Notes under the pieces: generated by a model
Seen by the model: the letters and a program-made list of their open reading frames with translations, nothing else
Database searches by the model: none
What the model was told of the DNA's origin: nothing
In this document: piece after piece, positions 36,248 to 45,015 of the stretch
How the letters are laid out: every line of letters begins with the position of its first letter
Position numbering within the stretch: the stretch's first letter is position 1
Assembly: GCF_016892605.1 (NCBI RefSeq)
Contig: NZ_JAFEMV010000004.1
Coordinates: 124,001 to 188,000 of the forward strand
Reading direction: 5' to 3'
Source: Desemzia sp. RIT 804
GTDB taxonomy: Bacteria; Bacillota; Bacilli; Lactobacillales; Carnobacteriaceae
Length of the DNA: 64,000 nt
Position numbers and translations under genes: made by a program

Positions 36248-37615
36248 TTATTCTTCCATTTCAACATTGTTTAAAGCGACAGTTGATGGTCTTAAAATAT
36301 TTGGTAAAACAAGAACAATCAATAAGACTGCAATGATGATGTAAACTCCAATATTTCCAAGCCATTCCCCTGACTTACCTAATAGAATACCAATTACGCC
36401 AAAATCGATGTCTCCGAATGTCGTATTGCCAAATCCTAAATCACCAAGAACTGGCAATAATAACGCTGGAATAAAAGCTAATCCTAATCCATTAACAAAT
36501 GATCCAATTACTGCGCCTTTTCTTCCACCAGTTGCATTACCATAGACCCCTGCTGTTGCCCCACAGAAGAAATGCGGTACTAATCCAGGAATTATCAGAA
36601 CGCTGCCAGCAAAACCAAGGATAAACATCCCCAAAAGTCCGCCAATAAAACTACTGATAAAACCTAAGATAACTGCTGTTGGTGCGTATGGAAAGAATAC
36701 AGCACAGTCGACAGCTGGAACAGCATTAGGAATAATTTTCGTTGCAATACCTTGGAAAGCAGGAATTAAATCAGCTAAGATCATTCGTACACCTGCATAC
36801 ACAATTGCAACCCCTACTGCAAAACGTAAACCAGACATGATAGCATAGATATATGGAGATGTTCCTCCAGATAAAGTAGTTACAAATTCTGAACCTGCTG
36901 CTATAGCAGCTACCAGATAAAAGATAACCATTGTCAAAGCAGTAGAAATAGTTGTATTTCTTAAGAAGCTCCATTTTTCGGGAACTTTAATATCTTCAGT
37001 ACTCTTACTGTTTTTTCCTACTAAACTACCAATTGCTGCTGAAATGTAGTACCCTATACTACCAAAGTGTCCCATAGCAACTTCATCTCCATCAGTTGCC
37101 AATAATGTGTATTTCTGTCCAATTGCCGGAGATATGGAGCTCCAAGCTCCTAAGAAAAATCCACCTATCAAGATAAGTGACCAGCCTTCAAAACCGATAG
37201 CCCCTAAAACAGCTGATAGCAGACAAGCCATAAAGAAACTATGGTGTCCCGTTAAGAAAACATATTTATATCTTGTAAATCTTGCTATTAAAACATTGAA
37301 AATAAGACCTAAAATCAATATTGACATTGTTTCAACACCTAAAACTGTCTGAGCTACAGAAGTTACAGCTTCATTATTAGGTACAACACCACGAATATTA
37401 AATCCAAACTCAATCATTTCAGATAGTGGTGTTAAATTACTTGAAATAACATCAGCACCAGCTGAAAGCATAATGTATCCTAATATAGGCCCTAAAGTCC
37501 CAGTCAAAATTTTATGTGATGGTGATTTCAATGCAATCAAACCTACCATTGCAATTAACCCCATCAGAAATGCAGGCTCACTTAAAATATCTCTAAAAAA
37601 GTTTAATATAGCCAT
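36248..37615 (-). CDS. PTS EIIC, UlaA/SgaT (ascorbate) class
   Basis: 455 aa with about ten to eleven helices. It has the UlaA-class text ILTGTLGPILGYIMLSAGAD, TGHHSFFMACLLSA and LVPHFFCGATAGVYGNATGG. UlaA itself carries L-ascorbate, but the class is broad, and here the gene neighbours (a short transaldolase rather than UlaD/E/F) argue for a different sugar or polyol. EIIB is encoded just upstream and EIIA is fused to the regulator. Confidence 0.88.
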   Translation of the reverse strand: MAILNFFRDILSEPAFLMGLIAMVGLIALKSPSHKILTGTLGPILGYIMLSAGADVISSNLTPLSEMIEFGFNIRGVVPNNEAVTSVAQTVLGVETMSILILGLIFNVLIARFTRYKYVFLTGHHSFFMACLLSAVLGAIGFEGWSLILIGGFFLGAWSSISPAIGQKYTLLATDGDEVAMGHFGSIGYYISAAIGSLVGKNSKSTEDIKVPEKWSFLRNTTISTALTMVIFYLVAAIAAGSEFVTTLSGGTSPYIYAIMSGLRFAVGVAIVYAGVRMILADLIPAFQGIATKIIPNAVPAVDCAVFFPYAPTAVILGFISSFIGGLLGMFILGFAGSVLIIPGLVPHFFCGATAGVYGNATGGRKGAVIGSFVNGLGLAFIPALLLPVLGDLGFGNTTFGDIDFGVIGILLGKSGEWLGNIGVYIIIAVLLIVLVLPNILRPSTVALNNVEMEE

Positions 37616-37632
37616 CTATTATTCCCTCATTT

Positions 37633-37917
37633 CTATTTATTTTCAGATAGTTCTAGTAGTGCTGGAAGTACATCCTCCTTTATTTTTTTCTTATTCATAT
37701 AACTTCTTGTTACAGCGACTTTTTGGTCTTTTTCAAAAATTCCTGCAAATTCTTTTACTGTTACAAACAGATCTGCATCTTTTCCAACTGCAGCATTAGA
37801 ATCAATAGACTCAGCATCTATAGAAATACCATGTTCTTTCGCTAATTCTTCTACTTTCATTTTGAGCATCAAACTACTCCCAATACCATTACCACACACC
37901 GTTACAACTTTTAACAT
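37633..37917 (-). CDS. PTS EIIB, UlaB/galactitol-ascorbate class
   Basis: 94 aa. The phospho-cysteine loop VVTVCGNGIGSSLMLKMKV near the N-terminus is typical of small free EIIB proteins. ATG 37917 follows GGAGGAG by 6 nt; an in-frame start at 37935 overlaps the end of the regulator gene and has no site. It passes phosphate from the EIIA domain of the regulator to the sugar bound by the UlaA-class EIIC. Confidence 0.9.
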   Translation of the reverse strand: MLKVVTVCGNGIGSSLMLKMKVEELAKEHGISIDAESIDSNAAVGKDADLFVTVKEFAGIFEKDQKVAVTRSYMNKKKIKEDVLPALLELSENK

Positions 37918-37931
37918 ATTATCTCCTCCTA

Positions 37932-39989
37932 TCAAATTTGAATGATTTCTTTTATTTTGTTGTATAACTCTTCTGAGTTTTTAGTATCAATCAGTTCTTC
38001 TATATTTTCCTCTTCTTCAAGGATCTTCGTTAATTGTTGCAGTGCTTTTAAATGTCCGGTACTATCAATAGCTGCCAGAATAAAGATCAAATGCACTTCT
38101 CTGTCTTCATCAAATTCCTCTTGACCAAGATTAAAATCGATTGGTTTTTTACTGTGCAATAAACTTATCCCTAATTGTTTAACTCCATCTTCTGGCCGCG
38201 CATGTGGAACAGCTACGTGAGGAGCTAAAACTATATAAGCTCCTAATTTTTTAACTGTATCTACCATAGCGGTGATATAATTTCTGCTAATGTATTCTTC
38301 TTCTAACAACGGTTGAGCGGCCACGCTAATGGCATCTTCCCACTTCAATTCAGTTTCCGTAAATTGAATAAATTTTTTCTGTAATAAATCAGTCAAATTC
38401 TTTTCTCCTTTATTGTTTTCTTCTAAATCATTTTTGTTTAGGATCGTAGAGATTCGATTGTAAAGTTCTTTTTTGTTCTCAATAACCGCAAACTCATCTA
38501 TTACTTCAATAATTCTTGTAACTTCTTGATGCTGAATTCCTGTCTCGATATTAAAACTATCTTTTACTTGGGAAATCAAAATTTCTTTTTCAACTTTATT
38601 TAAAAAGGGTTTAGTTAAAAATACTGGTTTTTCTGTTTCAAAATAAGTAGTGGAAAATACCATGTCATATTCATTTAGATCAATTTTTTGAGCTTCTGGC
38701 AGGCTGTGGATACTACTAAATTTTATATTAGGAAAAAGCCCTTTCAATTGAGTTTGCATGATAAGAGAGGAGCTTATCCCATTTGGACAAATAGAGAGAG
38801 CTTTGTAACTATCTATTTCATTATTTTGAGTAGATAGATTCCCACCAAAGTGAATAGTAAAATAAGCTACCTCATCAACTGGAATAGGCTTTCCAATTTC
38901 TGCCTCAAGAGGCATTAACCCTTTCTCGACTAAATAATATAGGTCATTGTATTCTTTTTTTATTTGTTTTGTGTAGGGATTGTTTGATCTGATATCATAT
39001 TTGATTCTAAAATAAGCCGGAATAAGGTGTTCGAATAACTGATTACTCAAGCATTCTCTATCTTGAAACTGAACACCAATAATTGCTTGAACTCGATTGA
39101 TGATTTGAGCTGTCAACCATTCAAATTTCTTGTCTTTATAAAATTCTTTGCTTCCTTGTAATGCACCAAGCAGCCTAATAGTAATATAGCAATTTTCTGA
39201 TTTATCACTTTCAATAGCTAACATAGACGCGACTTTTTCTCCCATAGAATAAATAGGATGATTTTCAATGTAGCTAATATCTTTTTCTTCCAATATCAGC
39301 CCTAAAGTGTCCTTTCTTTTTTCTAAAAAGTCAAAAAAGAATATGACTTCTTTGAGTCTGTCGTAAGCAAAAGTAACACCAAAATCTTTTGACTGTTCTA
39401 AAACTTCTTGACTGATCCGTTCACGATGACTAACAAACTTCCATTGATGTTGAATATAATCTAATAACCATTCTCCAATTGTTAAAGAAAGTAAATTTTC
39501 AATAGAGTATGATGCTAGGTTTCTGATGTCATATTCTTTTCCTATAAAGTCATAACCATTTTGTCTTGTGTAAATCAACTGGATATTATAGTTTTTGCAT
39601 AGCTTACGAACTTTTTTTAAATCAAGTAGTACAGAATTTTTACTAAGTTTCAGAATTTCTTGATAGTGATTGTTTGAAATAGGTTCTCTTTTTATAAAAG
39701 TGTAAAGTATAATCAAATAAATTCTTTCATCATGCAGTAATAAATCTCTCGTTTGAATCGTTTTCGATTCTTTATTCCAAGTTTTTATTGTTTCATCAGA
39801 TACTTTGATCTTGCCGTTATCCAACTTGATCTCAGGGATTTTCAAATATCTAAATTCCGAATTTATTTTCTCTAATTCTTGCCAAAATTTTTTCTTTGAA
39901 ATATGAAACATGCCTGAAAGTTGAGAAACATCTCTATTATTATTTTCAAATAAAGAACGTATGAATAAGATTGATTCATTTGTTAACAT
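37932..39989 (-). CDS. PRD transcriptional regulator with EIIB-like and C-terminal EIIA domains
   Basis: 685 aa. The order is N-terminal HTH domains (SILFIRSLFENNNRDVSQLSG; ISNNHYQEILKLSKNSVLLDL), PRD region (about 180-390, with DEVAYFTIHFGGNL), an EIIB-like domain (ALSICPNGISSSLIMQTQL, about 400-490) and a fructose/mannitol-type EIIA (about 535-685) with the phospho-His motif VAVPHARPEDG. It is probably an activator of the operon it heads, sensing phosphate flux. Its EIIA appears to be the only one available to the UlaAB-class permease, so it may be both transporter subunit and regulator. A cre-like site lies 30 bp upstream. Confidence 0.88.
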   Translation of the reverse strand: MLTNESILFIRSLFENNNRDVSQLSGMFHISKKKFWQELEKINSEFRYLKIPEIKLDNGKIKVSDETIKTWNKESKTIQTRDLLLHDERIYLIILYTFIKREPISNNHYQEILKLSKNSVLLDLKKVRKLCKNYNIQLIYTRQNGYDFIGKEYDIRNLASYSIENLLSLTIGEWLLDYIQHQWKFVSHRERISQEVLEQSKDFGVTFAYDRLKEVIFFFDFLEKRKDTLGLILEEKDISYIENHPIYSMGEKVASMLAIESDKSENCYITIRLLGALQGSKEFYKDKKFEWLTAQIINRVQAIIGVQFQDRECLSNQLFEHLIPAYFRIKYDIRSNNPYTKQIKKEYNDLYYLVEKGLMPLEAEIGKPIPVDEVAYFTIHFGGNLSTQNNEIDSYKALSICPNGISSSLIMQTQLKGLFPNIKFSSIHSLPEAQKIDLNEYDMVFSTTYFETEKPVFLTKPFLNKVEKEILISQVKDSFNIETGIQHQEVTRIIEVIDEFAVIENKKELYNRISTILNKNDLEENNKGEKNLTDLLQKKFIQFTETELKWEDAISVAAQPLLEEEYISRNYITAMVDTVKKLGAYIVLAPHVAVPHARPEDGVKQLGISLLHSKKPIDFNLGQEEFDEDREVHLIFILAAIDSTGHLKALQQLTKILEEEENIEELIDTKNSEELYNKIKEIIQI

Positions 39990-40018
39990 CTTTATCTCCT
40001 TTCTAAATTAAGTTTATC

Positions 40019-40032
40019 AGAAAACGCTTTCT
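40019..40032. promoter_or_regulatory. Candidate CcpA (cre) site before the PRD regulator operon
   Basis: AGAAAACGCTTTCT matches the cre consensus at 12 of 14 positions and is itself nearly palindromic. It lies 30 bp upstream of the regulator start codon. Confidence 0.6.
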
Positions 40033-40224
40033 AAAAAAGAAGTATTGGGCACAACTTGCCAGACTGGAAATCTTTTGGGATTGTGCTTACTACTATTGTT
40101 TATATTAATCGTTTCCTTAAATATAAACTAATGACTATAAGATAATGGCCATGTCCTGTAGATTAAGCTGCTTCTAAAGTATCGAAAAACAATTTGCGTG
40201 CCCTTTAGTCATGTTTTGAGCCAT

Positions 40225-40308
40225 AAAAGGAACGCAAATTGGATTTGCGTTCCTTTTTTGATAAAATCTCAACTGAAAGGGAACGCAACTTAATTTTACG
40301 TTCCCTTT
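40225..40308. terminator. Two adjacent GGAACGCAA hairpins
   Basis: AAAAGGAACGCAAAT / ATTTGCGTTCCTTTT (40225-40256) is a perfect stem with T-runs on both strands. AAAGGGAACG / CGTTCCCTTT (40276-40308) is a second, related stem. A third, single-arm copy (TTTGCGTGCCCTTT) lies just to the left at about 40193. They end the GntR transcript and perhaps also serve plus-strand transcription. The tripled motif suggests local duplication. Confidence 0.7.
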
Positions 40309-40386
40309 ATTCAAATAATTAATGAAATAGGTCACGCAAAAAAAAGCGAGAACTAGTTATTTCAACATTTTCCCGCCTTCCATTTT

Positions 40387-40488
40387 CTAATTGGATAATC
40401 CTCGAAATAAAACTGCATCTTTTTCAGCTGCCTCCCGGTAGACAGAAAGCAATTTACGTAACCTTTCTAAGATTTTCCCCTCACACAT
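40387..40488 (-). CDS. Possible 33-residue peptide after the GntR gene
   Basis: ATG 40488 overlaps the GntR stop codon region in another frame. The frame reads MCEGKILERLRKLLSVYREA, then AEKDAVLFRGLSN, stop. It is strongly helical and charged, and has an AAGAGG site close to the ATG. It may be a real coupled small protein, or the C-terminal scrap of a lost gene. I do not recognise it. Confidence 0.3.
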   Translation of the reverse strand: MCEGKILERLRKLLSVYREAAEKDAVLFRGLSN

Positions 40489-41233
40489 CCCTCTTAGCAG
40501 TAATCGTAAAGTCATAATCCTCACTTTTAAAGTAGACTTCCGAATACTCAAAGTGAAGGCCATTGGTCAAAATCCCAGTAGATTCAAGCTTTAAGATAGG
40601 AACGTTATCCTCTATATTAAGGATTTCTTTAATGTCATTACCAGGCAAAATAGGCAAAAATAGTTGCTGACTTTCTTTGATTTTGTATTCTGGATGACTC
40701 TCAATAAACTCGTACTTCGAACGGAGCATCGTTTCATATGTTAAATCTGGGAATAGCTCGATTGGCAAATAGGTATCTTCTACTACTAATGCATTTTCAT
40801 TGGCTAATCTTTTTCTTCGAATAAAATAGAGTTTAGTTCTTTCCTCTATTTTTAACTGTATAGCGACTTTTTTGGGTGCTTCCATGATTTCATACTTTAG
40901 GATTTCACTTCTTACTTCTTTTCCAACACTTTCCATATCTTCAGTAAAGCTTTTTAAGGAATAAAGTTCATGTTTATAGGCTTTTTCTTTTACGTAGGTC
41001 CCGCTGCCATGTCTTTTTTCAACTAAATTCATCTCTACAAGATTATCAATCGCTTTTCTTATAGTGACGCGACTAGCTTCGAATTCTTTAGATAGCTGAT
41101 TCTCAGAAGGAATGGGATCACCTGGTAGGTAGTTGCCTTGTTGAATATTCTTTTTTATCTCTTTAGCAATTTCGAGATATAAATGAGATTTAGATTTTAT
41201 AACACTCGACCTCCTTCTACCACTATAATACAA
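40481..41233 (-). CDS. GntR/HutC-family regulator of the GH4-ChbG-PTS operon
   Basis: About 239-250 aa. The GntR winged helix is complete (YLEIAKEIKKNIQQGNYLPGDPIPSENQLSKEFEASRVTIRKAI trimmed here to its key words: LYLEIAKEIKK, PSENQLSKEFEASRVTIRKA), followed by a UTRA ligand domain (RRKRLANENALVVEDTYLP; LKLESTGILTNGLHFEYSEVY). The start is unclear. AGAAGGAGG lies at 41210-41218, but the first codon at normal spacing is ATA (41200). The nominal TTG at 41233 lies inside a predicted operator. Divergent from the GH4 gene, whose promoter it probably controls. A fragment of a related GntR gene is at 46275-46350. Confidence 0.87.
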   Translation of the reverse strand: MYYSGRRRSSVIKSKSHLYLEIAKEIKKNIQQGNYLPGDPIPSENQLSKEFEASRVTIRKAIDNLVEMNLVEKRHGSGTYVKEKAYKHELYSLKSFTEDMESVGKEVRSEILKYEIMEAPKKVAIQLKIEERTKLYFIRRKRLANENALVVEDTYLPIELFPDLTYETMLRSKYEFIESHPEYKIKESQQLFLPILPGNDIKEILNIEDNVPILKLESTGILTNGLHFEYSEVYFKSEDYDFTITAKRDV

Positions 41234-41302
41234 ATTTTAAAAACTTGTTGCAAGATTTCTTTAGTTGTATTATAGTTGTATTATAAATTAAAAACGTTTT
41301 CA
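41224..41302. promoter_or_regulatory. GntR operator cluster and cre site between the GntR and GH4 genes
   Basis: TTGTATTATA occurs as a direct repeat at 41265-41274 and 41276-41285 (11-bp period), and once inverted at 41224-41233. These are candidate sites for the divergent GntR protein. TGAAAACGTTTTTA (minus strand, 41302-41289) matches the cre consensus at 13 of 14 positions, so glucose repression is likely. Confidence 0.65.
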
Positions 41303-41322
41303 CAAATCGAAAGGATGGTTCT

Positions 41323-42645
41323 ATGAAAAAACAACACTTAACAATTGCAGGCGGAGGGAGCACATATACACTAGGCATGCTGATGAGCCTTATTTCTGAA
41401 AAAGAAAACTTTCCATTAGCCAGCATCACTTTTTACGATACAGATGCTGAAAGACAACAGAAAGTAGCCGATGCCAGCAAAGTTGTCATACAAGAAAAAT
41501 ATCCAGAACTGGAAGAATTTATTGTAACGACTGATAAAGAAACGGCTTATAAAGACAAAGACTTTATTTTTGTTCAAATTCGTACCGGTGGGCTTGAGAT
41601 GCGGAAGCAAGATGAAGAAATCTCTCTTGCGCACGGAATCGTTGGTCAAGAAACGTGTGGTCCGGGTGGAATGGCTTATGGTTTACGATCGATTAAAGAC
41701 ATGATTGAACTGGTAGAAGATATCCGTTCTTATTCTAAAGACGCCTGGATTTTAAATTACACCAATCCTGCAGCTATTGTTGCGGAAGCTTTGAAACGTG
41801 TGTTTCCAGACGACTACCGTTTGATCAATATTTGCGATATGCCTATTTCGATCATGAATGGACTAGCTACATTGATCGACAGAGACGTGTGGGATCTAGA
41901 TCCAGAGTATTTCGGTTTGAATCATTTTGGCTGGTTTACGGATATTTATGACAAGTCTGGAAAAAAATTAACGGATGAAATCAAAGAGAAAATCTTATCT
42001 GAAGGTCTGCAACCTGAATCGGAAATCGCTGATGACCCATCTTGGATCGCAACCTTTAAACAAGCGGAACAAACGTTACGAGATTTCCCTGAATTCATTC
42101 CCAATACTTATTTACAATATTACCTTTACCCTCAAAAAATGGTTGAAAAAGAAGACCCTAAATACACGCGAGCTAGCCAAGTCATCGGCGGACGTGCAAA
42201 AGAAGTATTTGAAATGTGCGAACGCATTGCTGCTGCTCAATCATTGGAAGGTGAAGTATTAGAAGGCGATGTTCATGGAGTTTACATGGTGAAAATAGCG
42301 GAAGCTTTTGCCTACAACAAGAATGAAAAATTCATTGTGATGACCCAGAATAACGGGACCATCCCGAATATTCCTCAAGAAGCTATTATAGAGGTGCCTG
42401 CTCTAATTACCAGCAACGGAGTGAAACCTATCCAAGTTGGTGAAGTGGATACTTTTTATAAAGGTCTGATGGAAAACCAATATGCTTATGAAAAACTAAC
42501 TGTGGATGCTTATTTTGAAGGAAGCCGACTGAAACTACTCCAAGCTCTAACGCTTAATCGCACAGTTGTGAATGCAAATGTAGCAAATGAACTCTTAACT
42601 GACTTACTAGCAGCAAATAAAGACTACTGGCCTAACTTTCATTAA
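41323..42645 (+). CDS. GH4 6-phospho-alpha-glucosidase-type enzyme (second copy)
   Basis: 440 aa. It has the NAD loop LTIAGGGSTYTLGML, GIVGQETCGPGGMAYG, NICDMPIS and FGLNHFGWF. The CDMP motif places it with alpha-specific GH4 enzymes, not with ChbF-type beta enzymes. It is clearly a paralogue of the gene at 7871-9193 but diverged across its length, so it is not a recent copy. It heads an operon with a ChbG-like deacetylase and an EIICB. The natural substrate could be an alpha-linked, N- or O-acetylated disaccharide phosphate. Confidence 0.9.
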   Translation: MKKQHLTIAGGGSTYTLGMLMSLISEKENFPLASITFYDTDAERQQKVADASKVVIQEKYPELEEFIVTTDKETAYKDKDFIFVQIRTGGLEMRKQDEEISLAHGIVGQETCGPGGMAYGLRSIKDMIELVEDIRSYSKDAWILNYTNPAAIVAEALKRVFPDDYRLINICDMPISIMNGLATLIDRDVWDLDPEYFGLNHFGWFTDIYDKSGKKLTDEIKEKILSEGLQPESEIADDPSWIATFKQAEQTLRDFPEFIPNTYLQYYLYPQKMVEKEDPKYTRASQVIGGRAKEVFEMCERIAAAQSLEGEVLEGDVHGVYMVKIAEAFAYNKNEKFIVMTQNNGTIPNIPQEAIIEVPALITSNGVKPIQVGEVDTFYKGLMENQYAYEKLTVDAYFEGSRLKLLQALTLNRTVVNANVANELLTDLLAANKDYWPNFH

Positions 42646-42697
42646 TGACTAAATTAAAAAACTATTGAATGATTAAAGGAGGAATTGAAAACATATC

Positions 42698-43426
42698 ATG
42701 AAGAAATTAATTATTAATGCAGATGATTTTGGTTATTGCAAAGGCGTAAACTACGGCATCATAGAAGCTTACAGTGATGGCGTCCTTACTTCTACAACAA
42801 TGATGGCCAATATGCCTGGTTTCGATCAAGCAGTAGATTTACACAAGCAATACCCTGGTCTTGGAATCGGGATCCATTTGGTACTGACTACAGGAAGACC
42901 TCTCTTGAAAAATTTAAAGACCATTGTAGATGCTGATGGGAATTTTCGTAACCAAGCTTACTACAAAGGCTCTTTTATCATTGATCAACAAGAAATTTAT
43001 GACGAATGGAAAGCTCAAATCGAAAAAATACTGGCTGCCGGAATCCAACCTACACATGTAGATACCCACCATCACGCTAATCTCTTTGGTGATTTCAATG
43101 AAATCTATTTGCATTTAGCGGATGAATACCAATTACCAGTCAGAAATAACTTCCAAAATCAAGATGCTTCGCGAAGAACAACCGATGGATTTGTCTACAC
43201 CATGGAAACTGTTATTCAAACCACTGAGACCTTGGAGCAATTATTTGAAACACAAGATTCTGTCGAAATCATGTGCCATCCTGCTTTTTTAGACAAATTT
43301 TTATTGAATCACTCATCTTACACTTATCCTAGAACGGAAGAATTAGAGTTATTAACACATCCAACTATTAAGGATCTTTTCAGCACTCAAGATACTATTG
43401 AACTGACAACATTCAAAAGCGTATAG
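42698..43426 (+). CDS. ChbG/YdjC-family carbohydrate deacetylase
   Basis: 242 aa, the usual family length. Metal-binding and catalytic motifs are intact: IINADDFGYCKGV (Asp-Asp), GIGIHLVLTTG, THVDTHHHAN and a late IMCHPAF. In E. coli ChbG removes one acetyl group from chitobiose-6-P before cleavage by the GH4 enzyme ChbF. Here the partner GH4 looks alpha-specific, so the acetylated substrate is probably not chitobiose. GGAGG lies unusually far (about 14 nt) from the ATG. Confidence 0.88.
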   Translation: MKKLIINADDFGYCKGVNYGIIEAYSDGVLTSTTMMANMPGFDQAVDLHKQYPGLGIGIHLVLTTGRPLLKNLKTIVDADGNFRNQAYYKGSFIIDQQEIYDEWKAQIEKILAAGIQPTHVDTHHHANLFGDFNEIYLHLADEYQLPVRNNFQNQDASRRTTDGFVYTMETVIQTTETLEQLFETQDSVEIMCHPAFLDKFLLNHSSYTYPRTEELELLTHPTIKDLFSTQDTIELTTFKSV

Positions 43427-43441
43427 AGAGGAGTAACATCA

Positions 43442-44833
43442 ATGAATACATTTCTCCAAAAATTAGGTCGTTCATTATTGCTTCCCATCGTTGCTATGCC
43501 TATTGCAGGTATTATATTTCGCTTGACCGCTCCAGATTTACTTGATATCCCATTGTTTCAAGCTGCCGGAGCTATTATTACTCGAATGGATGAATTGATC
43601 GCCATTGGTATTGCTATCGGATTGTCCAAAGGAAAAAGCAAAGGTATTCCTGCTTTAGTAGGATACCTCGCCATCGTCATTCTAAAAGAAGCTTTCGCGA
43701 TTGTTGCGCCTGAACAAAGTATGAATGTATTTGGCGGGATACTAGCTGGTTTAGTCGCTGCAGCAGTCTTCAATCGGTTTAAAGATACTAAGCTGCCTGA
43801 TATGCTGGCTTTCTTCTCAGGGGAGAAATTCCCGATTACAATGATCATCGCTGTGATGTTGCCGATTGCTTGGGTAGCCACTATGGTTTGGCCATTCGCT
43901 CAAAACGGCATCGATACTTTTGCGCAAACGTTAATGGGATTAGGTGCCGTTGGAATCTTCTTATTTGGATTCTTTAATCGGGCTTTGATTCCGATCGGTC
44001 TGCACCATGTGTTAAACACGTATATTTATTTCGGTATGGGTTCTTACACTACGGCTTCTGGCGAGGTCGTCCATGGTGAAATCACACGCTTCTTAAATGG
44101 CGATCCAACAGCCGGTTACTTTATTGGAGGATTCTTCTTAGTTATGATGTTTGGTGTTCCTGCGATTGCATTAGCTATCTACAGAGCCGCTAAATATGAC
44201 AAAGATCAAACTAAAACCTTGATGACTTCTGGAGCCGGTACTTCCTTTTTAACGGGTATTACCGAACCGATTGAATTTACGTTTCTGTTTACATCTCCAC
44301 TTCTTTACTTGATTCATGCTGTATACACTGGTTTAGCCGGCGCCATCCTTTACCTATTTGAAGTACGCCTTGGTTTCTCTTGGGGAGCCAGCCTGATAGA
44401 CTACTTGGCGAATTTCGGGATAGCCAGCAAACCATTGTGGATCATTCCAATCGGTATTGTATTCTTCTTGATGTATTACTTCACTTTCTACTTTGTCATC
44501 AAATACAAACAAGTTCCTATTATTGGCCAAATAGCTCCTGACCAAGTTAGTGAAGAAGCAACGGAAGAAGAAAAATCTTACAAATTGTCTCATAGCAATC
44601 ATGCTTACATGGCAAAAAAAGTGCTAGAATTCCTAGGTGGAGAAACAAACATAGAAAATGTAGACAATTGTATTACCAGATTGCGCATTGATGTTCTAGA
44701 CTCCTCTATCGTCAATAAAGAAAAGATTCTTCAAACAGGCGCTAAAGGTGTTTTGATGAAAGGAAATCATGTACAAGTCGTGATTGGCCCTGAAGTCACT
44801 ACGGTTAGAACTGAGTTGGATAAAATTATGTAG
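43442..44833 (+). CDS. PTS permease EIICB (glucose/GlcNAc/maltose class)
   Basis: 463 aa. EIIC comes first (LLLPIVAMPIAGIIFR; LIPIGLHHVLNTYIYF; FLTGITEPIEFTFLF), then a C-terminal EIIB with the cysteine in VDNCITRLRIDV. EIIA is absent. The EIIC landmarks are those of the NagE/MalX class. It is the third gene of the GntR-controlled operon, 15 bp after chbG. A nearly identical copy of its last 57 codons and 3' flank, preceded by a GntR fragment, is at 46351-46560. Confidence 0.9.
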   Translation: MNTFLQKLGRSLLLPIVAMPIAGIIFRLTAPDLLDIPLFQAAGAIITRMDELIAIGIAIGLSKGKSKGIPALVGYLAIVILKEAFAIVAPEQSMNVFGGILAGLVAAAVFNRFKDTKLPDMLAFFSGEKFPITMIIAVMLPIAWVATMVWPFAQNGIDTFAQTLMGLGAVGIFLFGFFNRALIPIGLHHVLNTYIYFGMGSYTTASGEVVHGEITRFLNGDPTAGYFIGGFFLVMMFGVPAIALAIYRAAKYDKDQTKTLMTSGAGTSFLTGITEPIEFTFLFTSPLLYLIHAVYTGLAGAILYLFEVRLGFSWGASLIDYLANFGIASKPLWIIPIGIVFFLMYYFTFYFVIKYKQVPIIGQIAPDQVSEEATEEEKSYKLSHSNHAYMAKKVLEFLGGETNIENVDNCITRLRIDVLDSSIVNKEKILQTGAKGVLMKGNHVQVVIGPEVTTVRTELDKIM

Positions 44834-44900
44834 TATCTCAATGACACTATAAAAAAAGTGGTCCAGAAATAGAGATTAAACAATAAAAAGAAATAGCACG

Positions 44901-44950
44901 AGGACAATAATTACTTTTTCCTAATCTAAAAAGTAACTATTGTCCTTTTT
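44901..44950 (+). terminator. Terminator of the GH4-ChbG-PTS operon
   Basis: AGGACAATAATTACTTTTT pairs with AAAAAGTAACTATTGTCCT (one mismatch), followed by TTTT on the plus strand. Confidence 0.85.
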
Positions 44951-45015
44951 CATTGAACAAATTTTAGGTCAGTGCAGGTGTAGAATTCAAATCAATACCG
45001 AAACAAATGGTCTTT

